Of a stretch of DNA of 64,000 nucleotides, positions 21,087 to 30,922 are shown in pieces. Where the stretch lies: NCBI GenBank assembly GCA_027604505.1, contig JADIIX010000078.1:1-64000 (forward strand). The letters are read 5' to 3'. How positions within the stretch are numbered: the first letter of the stretch is position 1; each line of letters opens with the position of its first letter. Below the pieces are notes generated by a model. That model was not told the origin of the DNA. It did no database searches and was given only the letters and a program-made list of their open reading frames with translations. The stretch is from Gonapodya sp. JEL0774 (Eukaryota > Monoblepharomycota > Monoblepharidomycetes > Monoblepharidales > Gonapodyaceae). A program made the translations under genes and the position numbers.

Positions 21087-22851
21087 ATGCCCCACTCCTT
21101 CGGTCTCCGTGCACGTACTCGCTACCTCTTCCGCCGGGACTTCCGCACCAATGGCCCCATCAAGCTCTCCACCTACTTGAAGGTCTACAAGGTTGGAGAT
21201 GTCGTGGACATCAAGGCAAATGGTGCCATTCATAAGGGAATGCCTCACAAGTATTACCAGGGGTGAGTACGTCCCCGAGCGGAGTGAGCGAGGGGCGGCC
21301 GGCCGGAGGTGAGCGAAGCGAACCGGAGGTCGGCCTCGCCCAAGCGTCAGCGACGGGCACAGTCCGCCGGAGGCGAATGATCCCCAGCGGTCCATATGGA
21401 CCAATTCACATCCGCCGGAGGCATTGGATTCCTGTGCGTGTCGGGCAGAGTCAGCCGGAGGCGATTGAACTTGGCGGTCCATATGAGGCCCATATAGACC
21501 GGGGAGGACCATGTGGACCAGTTGACCCATTGGGTTTTGTCATGGAGGGTGGAGGGTGGAGGGTGGAGGGTGGAGGGTGGAGGGTGGATGTGGATGTGGA
21601 TGTGGATGTGGATGTGGATGTGGATGGAAGTGGGGGGCGGGGGCGAACTACTCCATAGGGGTCGGGGATCCCCTTGTGGGTGGTACCAGCAGACCAGACC
21701 AGCACCCCGTACCCGGGCACGGTCCATGGCTCGGCGCTCGGTGGCTTGGTGCTCGATGGGGGGGAGCGGTGAGGGGTGGTTTGGTCTTGTGTCTGCGCCG
21801 TTGGCAACCGACACAGCGGGACAGCGCACACATGCGACACACGGTGTGCGGGGCGTGAGGCCGCCCCCTTTCCTGTGTTCGTTCTTGGCGTGTACCCGCT
21901 GGCGCTCATACTCACACCCACCAACCTTTCCCCACCCACCCCCTTCTCCCCCCCCTTAGGCGCACCGGCATCGTCTACAACGTGACCAAATCCGCCGTCG
22001 GCGTCATTGTCAACAAGCGCGTGGGCAACCGCATCATTGCCAAGCGCATCAACCTGCGCATCGAACACATCAAGCACTCGCATTCCAGAGACGATTTCTT
22101 GAGGAGAGTCAAGGAGAATACCAGGCTGTCCGCCGAGGCGAGGGCGAAGGGAGGTGGGTGGCTGGGGCGGGGGGGTGGGGGGTCCAGGGCAAGGGGGCAA
22201 GGAAGAAGGGAGAAGGGGAAGGGCGGTTGGGGGGGTCCGTCATGGCTGGGATAGGCGCCAAGACACCTGTCGAGTCTAGTCTCGTGTATTGTTTGTGCGA
22301 TCTCCCGACCTTCTGTTTCCCTCCTCTCCCTTTCCTCCTCTCCCTCTGCCCCCCACACATACCCCCCTCCGCCCCTCCTCCCTCGAATTCCCCCCAAAGA
22401 ACGCGCCAACCTCAAACGCCAACCCGTCCAACCCCGCGACTCGGTCTTTGTCAAGGTCACGGCGAAGAACGCGCCCGAGACGGTCACGCCCGTGCCGTAC
22501 GAGTGGGTAGCACAGAGAGAGACGGGGATGGGGAGATGGGGGGGATGGCGGATGGCGGGATGGCGGATGGCGGATGGCGGATGGCGGAATGGGGAGGAGA
22601 GGGGATGGGGGGCGTGGGGCGGGTTTGGATGGCGAGGGGTTTCGCTGCTTGTTGTTTTGTTTTTTCTCTGGGTGGGATGTTTGTGGTAGCGCACAACAAG
22701 GGGCGCTCGCGTGCTGTTTATGGGGTTTGTTTCTTCTCTCTTGTGATCCCATCGACTGACACCGCCACCTTCCCCGTCATCCTTCCACCCCCCCCTCCCC
22801 CTCCCCCACCTCCACCTCCACGCCACCCCCCCCTCCAGAGCCCTCGTATAA
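21087..22851 (+). CDS. RPL21: 60S ribosomal protein L21 (eL21)
   Basis: Large-subunit protein eL21. Exons 21087-21262, 21960-22153, 22400-22502 and a final 13-bp exon 22839-22851 give 161 residues, the family length. Blocks seen: [92 protein letters not shown] and the ending TPVPYEALV. The last exon is needed because PYE-A-L-V plus stop is the conserved terminus. Its three introns are long (697, 246 and 336 bp) and full of minisatellites and C-rich tracts, unlike the short introns elsewhere. The gene is divergent from RPS9. Confidence 0.95.
21263..21528 (+). repeat. Copy of the RPS9-intron element in RPL21 intron 1
   Basis: Begins exactly at the GT of intron 1 (gtgagtacgt then CCCCGAGCGGAGTGAGCGA) and ends with ACCAGTTGACCC (21517-21528). 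Positions 21335-21405 are identical over 71 bp to the reverse complement of 19728-19798. A second, diverged unit follows (ccgccggaggcattggatt and ggtccatatgaggcccat). Confidence 0.85.
21544..21629 (+). repeat. Intronic minisatellites (ggagggt)n and (gtggat)n
   Basis: About six copies of 'ggagggt' followed directly by about seven copies of 'gtggat', inside RPL21 intron 1. The first array has repeated GGG runs and could form G-quadruplexes in DNA or in the pre-mRNA, as it is on the sense strand. Confidence 0.9.
22537..22592 (+). repeat. Intronic repeat (atggcgg)n
   Basis: Seven or so imperfect copies of 'atggcgg' in RPL21 intron 3. Confidence 0.85.
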
Positions 22852-25364
22852 AAGGGTTTCAGGTTTCTGTAGGGCCAGGGTGGTGTGTCAGTTGTCGGTT
22901 GTCGGTTGTGGTGGTTTTTTTTTGTTGTGTGTGAAAATGGACCGGGATGGTGGTGTGGTGTGTCTGTGTGTGTGTGTGTGGGCGACGTAGTGTAAATGAT
23001 AGTGGACAGTGTATGGTGTGGCGTGGCGTGTGTGGAGGGAGGGGTGAATTGGAGCTTGCACATATCGATCAATCGTCACTTGGCGTGCCCGCGTCTCCTT
23101 GTCTCCCTGCGACATGTTTGGGTCATACACAACCCCACTCCACTGTCCCACTGATTCACATTTGCCCGCACCCATCCACCTACACACAACGCGACACGTT
23201 ACCGAGCACCTGTGTCGTACACCTGGGTCCCGGGTTCTGGGCGGACCCTGGGTTGGACGTTGGTTGCTGGTCCAACCCAACCTGGGTGTGCTGGCGCCAC
23301 AGGGATTGGGGGGGTACAAGAGACCCGTCTGTGCACGCCGTGGGCCGTATCATGTATGCTCTCCTCGACTCGTGCCCGTGCGTGTTCATCGATTTTTTTT
23401 TGGTTGGGGGGGGGGGGGGGGGGTAACGTTGCGACGATAGGCTGGTATGAAGCCAGCCATGATGTGAACACAGACACCCACCCCCCCGACTTCCCACCTC
23501 CGTCGTGCCCGCTGGTCTGGAATACTCCACTCTTGGGAAATCTGATTACACGTATTTACGTGGGTAGGGGGCTGGGGGGAAGGGCCGGACCTGAAGTGTG
23601 GGGGGGCGCAGCCCCACATGCCCACCGGTCACCGCGCCGCTCTCTCGTGTACTCGGGTCTCCTGTCGGTCCACCACACCGACACGATCGGTCCGCGTACA
23701 AAAAAGCGTGTGCGGTGTGCCTAGAAGGCCGGAGGAAATGTGCGCGCGTTGACAGGGTGGGTGACTTTTGACCTGTCGTGCACGTGACCCGGGCCACAAG
23801 TGAGTATCCCCCAGGACCAGGCGTCAGGTCAGAGATCCGGGTTCAAGCACAAACGGTGGCCGTGATCCTTTCGTGGTTCTCCACCTGGGTCCGAGATCGG
23901 CCTGGAGTGTCCATAACTCCCAGAGGTACAACGAACAGCCGGTGAGGGTGTGACCATGGTCGGGTTGGACTAGAACGAGTGTGGGTATGGATAGGAGAGG
24001 TAGTATAGGACTTTGACGCGCAGATTGAGGAGGGCGGGGTCTTGGGTTTGAGAACGTGACACCCCCCGCCCAGGTTTCCTTCACACGGTACGCTCAGCCT
24101 CACCCTCTCCCATGAAGTCTCCCTCAGGCGACGCATGTTCGACGACTTGGCGTCAGTGTCAGCACCTTGGATCGTGGATCGAGTTGATCGGCGTGCAACA
24201 CCTGACTGCACGGGGATGGTCGTCAGTCGGCTTAACCCAGCCCCCTCTCCCTCCCCCTCCCAGGATCACAATCTCGGCACACAGATGGAATTCACGTGGA
24301 TGGAGCTGTTTTACTGTCGCATGACATGTCAACGTTTCATCGGCAGGACAACGGATTTCATCTCCCACCATGTCACACCGACATCCACAGAACTCGGTCG
24401 GCGGCGCTCTTTTTGTCTCTCGTTACTTTCACTGTCGGACACCTACGTAACCCGGGATGAGCAACACTTGGCGGTCGGGGCGATCTGTAGGGGGAACCGA
24501 CGGGAAGTTCTCACGCAGTGTCATACTTGTAAAAATACACCGCTTCTGAGAGTTCTTCTATCAGGCGGCTACACACTTATTGTGAAGCGGGCTACATCAA
24601 AGATAGGGTTATCGGAGAGGGGGCGAAAGAAACAGGAGTGCGTTGACGTATTCCACTTTTCACTTCCCGATACCACTGGAAAGGCACGACACGTTCTGAG
24701 CCCACTAAAAAGTGCGGGAACCTTGTGGCTTGCCGAGAAGTAAAGTGCACAGAACAAAAGAAAAGTTCTTCCTTCTCGGTTTCATACCACACGACAACAC
24801 TTGATACAAACAGCTTCCAAACGGTGGGTTGCAGAAAAAGTGAATCAAATATATTCAATGACGCAATCATTCATTCACGTGGCTATGCATTGTGAAGAGT
24901 AAGGACTGCTTGGTGGGGACGTTCAGTATTCTGTTCTCCGGCAATACCGTTCTAACTGAACGTGGTGGTGAGGGTGGATTTTTCCAAGACAGCCCTCCGA
25001 TGTCACAGCGTAAGCATGCCAAACTATCAGAAGAGGTTGCGACGGGTTTCGTTGCGACGGGTTTCGTTGCATTCCAAGAATAGTGCACAAAAACTGTTAG
25101 AGTTACCATCGTTCGTTACCCCATCGCTTCCTTCACAAACACTAAAATAACAACTTGGAATGAGGACGCTGGGCAGGCAGATGTCAACAGAGGGTACACT
25201 TTCTCACCCAGTCACTCGGTGTTAGGCTCTACAAGTCACTCAGTGTTAGGGACGTACGCCACCATCGTTGGTTGACATCATATCCCATTTACACACTCTC
25301 CACAAAAATAATACACTCCATTTGTATACTGGCCACCCCACTCGTACGTCAACCACCATCCGTT
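22852..25364. other. Long intergenic region, no supported gene
   Basis: 2.5 kb between RPL21 and the pseudo-ACP gene, which are convergent. Contents: a (tg)n stretch near 22960-22980, an 18-G run at 23406-23423 preceded by a T run, two tandem copies of 'gttgcgacgggtttc' at 25036-25065, and a short duplicated motif (cactcgtgttagg-like) near 25205-25250. A 202-codon frame at 24135-24743 has no recognisable domain. I see no rRNA or tRNA gene. Confidence 0.6.
23406..23423 (+). repeat. Poly-G run of 18
   Basis: An uninterrupted run of 18 guanines preceded by a T tract. A long G homopolymer is rare in nuclear DNA; it may be a G4-forming or mutation-prone site, and its exact length may be a sequencing artefact. 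Confidence 0.85.
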
Positions 25365-26093
25365 TTAGAGGCCACCTGTCAAATTCCGGGGAACGTACTT
25401 GACAGTGCCAGCTGCCTTCTCCTTCAACACCTGCGTATGTCCCTTAATCCACTCCACGACATCTTCACCACACTCAAATTTGCTCAACCGTTCGTCGACG
25501 GGGACAAAGAAGCCGAAAGCGTCGGCGAGGTCGTACCGGAGGACTTGAACTTCGTGCGGGTCCAGTCGGAGGTCGGAAAAGGTGGAGGTGAGAGTGGGCT
25601 AGTACAATATAGGAGTATGAATGTAATAGAGTGACCGAGGACATGGAGAAGGTGCGCAGCAAGTGGATCATATGTTGAAAAAATGCGACGAACTCTCGGG
25701 CACACGATCCCTCACGACTCACCGTGACGTCCTTGTTGTTGTTCAGCGTCGCAAGCTCATCGAGAACTTTTTCTCGGAGCGCCTCGTCCGTTGTTCGCTT
25801 GTTCAGCTGCTCCTGGAACTCCTCGGTGTGAAGAAGGAATCTGATGAAGAAGAGCACGGCACAGACGCACGATGGAGCAGCGGCGACGTTGGTGAGATCC
25901 ATGGGAAGTCGTACATGGCTGGATGCGGAACGAAACTGAGAGATGCTCACCGAAAACGGTACGGAGTTGAGGTCTTGGATGAGGACGTGCCGGAGCGTGA
26001 CTGCGCACGAGATTGCAGGGGGATGGCCAAAAAGGGAGCTCTGCGAGCAGACGACGTGGGGAACTGGGCGAGAGTGGCGAGTCGGGATGCCAT
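25365..26093 (-). CDS. Mitochondrial ACP-like protein lacking the active serine
   Basis: Three exons (26093-25951, 25840-25723, 25598-25365) give 164 residues. The first 45 are a typical mitochondrial presequence: Arg/Ser/Ala-rich, no acid (MASRLATLAQFPTSSARRAP). The rest folds like an acyl carrier protein. LREKVLDELATL is helix 1, then FSDLRLDPHEVQVLRYDLAD, AFGFFVPVDERLSKFECGED and VVEWI match helices 2-4. Where ACPs have D-S-L with the phosphopantetheine serine, this one has D-P-H, so it cannot carry an acyl group in the normal way. A 20-residue tail follows. It lies 240 bp downstream of, and on the same strand as, the canonical ACP gene. A structural role, for example holding an LYR protein in complex I, Fe-S assembly or the mitoribosome, is inference. 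Confidence 0.75.
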
Positions 26094-26333
26094 CTATGCT
26101 AGAAGTGCAGTGTTGTCACCACTACAAGGTCTCGGAGGGAAGGCGCTCATGCTTCCAACAAATACATAGTCAAAGAGATATCATCCCCAGATTGAAACAA
26201 TCGCTATACATGACAATGTTTCTACAGAGCATGAGGGCTAATGAAACACAAGAAGTTTTCGCGTCATGGGGTACACCGCAAGAAGGAGACGGGTCAACTG
26301 AATGGAATGCAAACTTGCAACGAAAGAGGATAC

Positions 26334-26963
26334 CTACTGTTTAGCTACAGCCTCCACTGCGATGGGTACGCTCAAAATTTTCTCTGCCTCGTCATCAGAC
26401 AGCTCAATGTTGAATTCATCCTCGATAGCCATGGTAACTTCGACGGCGTCGAGGCTATCGAGGCCAAGGTCCTCAATGAAACGAGCAGATGGGGCGATCT
26501 GCCAGAAATAAGACAGGAAATGTAATCGAGGACCATGGTGGTCAGATATGAGAGATATGGTGGGGGATGCATTCCGATCCTATACACCAGCGCATATGCA
26601 TGACACAGTGTACCAGTTTCACTTAAAGCCTTTCACTAGTGTGTAAAATTCCTTTTCCCAAGGTGTGCCACTTTCGAAAACCTCTCCTCATATGACGATC
26701 CTTTCTCCACTTCGCAGAACTATCTACACCACAGGCCAACGTCTTCCAAAATATTTCCTCACCTTCGTCGGGTCAACTTTCCCAAAACCACGAAGCACCG
26801 CAAGAACCCGCTCTTCAATGGCCTTTTTATCCAGTCCGTGCGAGTCTGAGTACAGTCGGGAGCCTGGAGCAACAACAGCGGGAAGCAATCGCGAGGTTAC
26901 GGAGGAGGATAATGTTTTAGGGATGAGGGAGGCGGCAAGGCGTGGTGCGATGCGAGAGAACAT
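26334..26963 (-). CDS. ACP1: Mitochondrial acyl carrier protein (NDUFAB1/ACP1)
   Basis: Small carrier for mitochondrial fatty acid synthesis and a subunit or partner of complex I and LYR-protein complexes. Exons 26963-26763 and 26498-26334 give 121 residues. Residues 1-40 form the presequence ([20 protein letters not shown]...). Then comes [20 protein letters not shown], and in exon 2 [20 protein letters not shown] with the phosphopantetheine serine in DSL, and [18 protein letters not shown]. The intron is 264 bp, long for the window. It forms a same-strand pair with the serine-less paralogue. Confidence 0.93.
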
Positions 26964-27522
26964 CTTTTGAAACGTCGCGGTGACGGTTGTGTTTTGGACT
27001 TGCCTTTTGCATCCTTCTAAATGTGACCAAAGCCCAATCACAGACGGAACTCCCTTCCATTTTCTGGACAATTTCAGCCCTCAATTTTCATATGGATTCT
27101 ACGCAACAACAACCGGCCTCCAAGGAAACACAAGAACCTTTCGTGTTTACGAAACAGCTCGAGGTTGGATGGAACTATGACAAGTCCAACCGGGCGCTCA
27201 CCATCAACCCAATGATTTAGGATATTCTTGCATCGGAACGACTTCCCCAATCTCAGGTACAAGGCCTTCCGGTACGTGCTTACCTTGGTACGTTCTGCTT
27301 GCTTATTCCGCCTCGCTGTGGTTGCCGCATAACGGAATCCATATTCATGGATGGTTTGCGTCCAGACCAAACGGTCGTCCCCCTGTTGATAGAGGGATTG
27401 AAAGCAGTGGCACGAGAGAGGCGCGTAATCGATTGTATTGCTCTGTCGAGGGGGTCGTGGTCTAACTGTATGTCCATTTATGTGCAGACCTGCCAACCCA
27501 GGTGCGCCTTTTGCTATTTTCT
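26964..27522. other. Region between ACP1 and an unknown gene
   Basis: 559 bp upstream of ACP1 and downstream of the gene at 27523-28319. A plus-strand frame from 27091 (MDSTQQQPASKETQEPFVFT) ends at 27219 and could be spliced onward from 27166 to 27214 in phase. No conserved domain appears and no complete model can be closed, so I leave it unannotated. Part must be the ACP1 promoter. Confidence 0.4.
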
Positions 27523-28319
27523 TCAGCTAGGGGTAATCTCTAGTGTTACATTTCCTGCTTCGTGCATGTAGCGGAGTATCTCGGCATGTTTCTCCTCAGA
27601 GCGAGCAGGTCTCAGCAAGAGGGAACGACCTGAGAGGTTCACGAATACATATAACTGAATCAAATCTGTTATGTAAATTTCTCATCGCGAGCCAGCAAAC
27701 GCTCCCCGTCCTTGCTCTCTCCAAGGACCCGACAACGGCTTAGTTTGAATCTCCAGCTCTTGTAGTTCCAGGCGTAATGTATCAGATAAATGCGAGCACC
27801 GAATGACGCCGACTGTGAATCTCCCACCTAATTCTGGACCAGCATTATCTCGGGTCTTCCTCTTCTCGAGAAGGACTTTCGAGCTCTGCTTGCGGCCTTT
27901 ATCTTTAGACTCGGAGTTTCTCATCGCAGGTGCATCATGGTGCCGGTAATGAACACCACGCTGTTCAGACTGCTCGCTGCCTAATTCTTCCATCTCATCA
28001 TTGGTGATATCTTGCGATTGGTCAGTTTGACTCTTCAGGAAAGACGGTCTTGTGGAGGACTGTAAACTTCGCCCGCCTGGGGATGATGCAGATGTGCCAC
28101 TCATGGCACCACTGATGTCAAATCGATTCCGTCGAAGTTGTTCAAGAAGCACTTGGTCGCGGGCGTGCAACTCTGTAGGGAATGCCGCAACACCGCGATG
28201 AGCCCATAACGCGTGACACGCAGGAGCTTGCGGGGTTGTCGAGGATGCGATCGGAGTGTAGTGATAGAGTACCTACCGTCCTTCCTCTTCCGAGAGCTCG
28301 CGAATGTAAGCTCCAGCAT
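27523..28319 (-). CDS. Hypothetical coiled-coil protein, three exons
   Basis: Not recognised. Exons 28319-28277, 28172-27729 and 27665-27523 join in phase to 209 residues. The N-terminal part is a strong amphipathic helix (KRKDELHARDQVLLEQLRRN). The middle is Ser/Gln/Glu-rich and probably disordered. The C-terminal part is folded-looking: RFTVGVIRCSHLSDTLRLEL, then DLIQLYVFVNLSGRSLLLRP and a helix. The second intron uses a weak donor (gtcctt). Without it the frame ends at 27682 with a low-complexity tail, so the last exon is less certain. It lies tail-to-head with CBF5, 102 bp after the CBF5 stop. Confidence 0.45.
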
Positions 28320-28421
28320 TACGGTCGGTGAACGGGGAAGGTGCTGTGGGAGCACCCATTTATTTGTATGATGTTTTATCAAATCAAAAGAATCTTACAA
28401 AGTATTCCATAAAACAAACAT

Positions 28422-30511
28422 TCATTCTTCCTCGTTAGCTGACGTTGCCTCCTTCGACTTCTTCGACTTCTTCTCCTTTTTGCCTTCTTTTGCTTCCGCC
28501 CCTTCGGATTCCTTTTCTTCACTCTTCTCTTTCTTCGCCTTCTTCTGCAAATGAAAGTTATACATCTCTTTCAGGAAATTCTAAGATGCGGGGTAACGTG
28601 ATCATGCTCACCTTCTTCTCTGACTTCCCCTCTTCATCACCCCCCTCTGCATCAGCTTTTCGCTTTTTGTGTACCTTCTCTTCAGCTGGATGGGGTTCTG
28701 CCTCCTCACCATTGGCAGGTTTTGCAGGAGCAGCATCGGTCTTTGGCTTCCCAGCCGGAGGTCTATATCAAGGCGTATCCACGTGTTTGAAGATTCGAAT
28801 TATCTGCAACATGAAAAGATTCGAAGACGACACTTACGCTGCATAGTCTACATAGTCTTTCTTCCAACCGTCGGGAGTTGTTTCTGTCGCCCGTCCGTAT
28901 TTGTCAAGTTTACCGCTAGCAATCTTAGAATTGCACCCGTTTCAAACGCAGATGCCGAAACAGCTATGAATGGACCCACTCACCATTTTTTTCTTCTCTT
29001 GCGCCTTGGGACCCAATCCCCATCTCCGCGGGTATGTGTCCCTCTCCATGATCACACGCTTAATTTTTGCGACCACCCCGTGGTCGCAGGTCGCCATGAC
29101 CGCCGTGTTCATCTGCGCAATACCCAGCGCAATCGCCTCGCCCTTTGTGGTCATTAGCACCACTTCCTCGTTGACGTCGATACCGTGTTCGAAGCGAAGA
29201 AGACCTGGAATCATGAGCTTCGCGCCGTAGCAAATGGCGTTCACAGCGGAGTCTTTGACAACGATGCGTTTGTAGGTAGTGAGAAGCGATTCTAGGGGGC
29301 GGATAGTGCGGCGGAGGTAGGTTTCTTGATTTCGCAAGGGGGTGATCAGAGAGTCAGTAGGGATGATCGAGAGCGACAACGCGATAGCCTGCACAATCCC
29401 ACGCACCATCGCGAGTGTTATCGTACAGCCATTGGGCATCTAGAACGTCATGCATAGTAACCATGTCGTCCTTCAAGATGACCAAATTTGATCAGGAGTT
29501 CCGGGACCTTTCGGATTCGATTTGGACTCACATTCTCCGACAACGCGCCCGACCGTACTCGCCGAAGCTCCTGCATATGACCGCCAACTCCAAGAAGAAG
29601 ACCGAGGTGGACGCAGAAGGTACGAATGTAGGTTCCAGCCTCGCACGAGACCCAGAAAACAGCAAGATGGCGGTTGTTGTCGAATTCATACAATTTCGTT
29701 TCGTGGATTGTTCGTACACGGAGTTGACGTTTCACAGCAGAAATAAGAGGGGGGCGTTGGAATAGAGCTCCGGTGAGGGTCTCCAAGGCCTGTACAGTGC
29801 CACATCAATTGAATGAATGGTACAAACCACATAAGTGTGGACCAGAGGTACACACTCACCGCAGTCATTTTCTTTTCCGATTCCAACGCATCGTGCAGGC
29901 GAAGTACACACACGTATTCCTTTCCTGCACCTTGTTGCGATTTGACCAACCGCGTCGCGCGGTCGACACAAACGATCAGGCAACCAGTGACTTTTGGGTC
30001 GAGGGTGCCCGAGTGACCGGTCTTTTCGACACGCAATATTCGTCGAATCCATGCTACAACCTCGTGCGAGGATGGGTTGGCAGGTTTATCGAGGTTGATG
30101 ACTCCATACCTGCACATAAAATTCTGATTATCGTTCCCACGTAAACTCATACGAGTTAGTTATGCATACCGAATGTACTCTTTCAAGTCGCGTTTTAGAG
30201 GCGAAGTGCCGTTGGGGATAGGTGTGTAGTGGCCAGTTCGAACATTGAGCTTATCGTAGTTCTGTGCGGGTAATGTATGACTTCAATGAGAGCTGCTAGA
30301 AAGTATCGAGTGCTCCAACACAGCTAATACGTTTTTGAGTCGAGAAAACTCGATGATTGCTGACGATGGGCATATTCCAATCTGAACGAACCTTGAGTAG
30401 AAGAGGCCATTTAGAAGAGTCGAGAGGAGTGGTAGCCGCCTGTGGTTGTATGACGAAATTTCCCGTCCGCTGTTTTTCGCCAACGGTCTCATCCTTTTTC
30501 GATTTGGACAT
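28422..30511 (-). CDS. CBF5: CBF5/dyskerin, H/ACA snoRNP pseudouridine synthase
   Basis: Catalytic subunit of box H/ACA snoRNPs; converts uridine to pseudouridine in rRNA and snRNA. Nine exons (30511-30392, 30261-30170, 30109-29860, 29789-29532, 29470-29407, 29324-28984, 28923-28838, 28762-28612, 28544-28422) give 494 residues. Order: DKCLD-type N-terminus ([20 protein letters not shown]), TruB domain with the catalytic aspartate in [54 protein letters not shown], then a PUA domain ([19 protein letters not shown]) and a Lys/Glu-rich tail built of KKEK and KKSKK repeats, as in yeast Cbf5. It is divergent from the kinesin gene. Confidence 0.96.
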
Positions 30512-30922
30512 AGTCGATTACAGAATATTCGTTGATGTTGATGTTGGAAGAGAAATAATGTCGGTCTCCAACAACGGGCTTTGGTCAAACCTCCTGGCGC
30601 TCATCGGTCACTTCTGACCTTTCTGCGTCAGTCACTCTCTCCTTATGTAAGGCACATATATTTTGAGCTACGCATGGTGGAGAATTACTGCGATGTGGAA
30701 TGCGCCTCCTAAATCGGGATTTCAGCCAAAGAGTCAGTTACACCTCGAGATCTGAATGCTTGGGTGAGATAATTTATAGGTCGTCATGCACTGAGTCGAG
30801 TTTGAAAGGGGGTGTCAGGTGAGTGGGTTGTCAGGCTGTGGCCGGCGGCAGCTGTGGTGGTCTCTGCACTCTAGAAACGGCATTGTTAAAACAGAGGCTG
30901 TAACCAACCCACCGCCGTGGCG
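30512..30922. promoter_or_regulatory. CBF5/kinesin divergent promoter region
   Basis: 411 bp between two divergent start codons. No extra gene is visible. A 'tatatatttt'-like AT stretch lies near 30655-30665. Promoter assignment is by position only. Confidence 0.4.

Noticed and set aside
21347-22200. Long Pro/Ser/Thr/His-rich frames across RPL21 introns
   Set aside because: Produced by minisatellites and C-rich tracts inside introns of a well-supported gene.
24135-24743. 202-codon plus-strand open frame
   Set aside because: No recognisable domain, low-complexity start, and no splice or neighbour support. It lies in a repeat-rich intergenic region where long chance frames are expected.
27091-27219. 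Small plus-strand frame MDSTQQQPASKETQEPF
   Set aside because: Protein-like composition and a possible in-phase splice, but no complete gene model could be closed and no family recognised.
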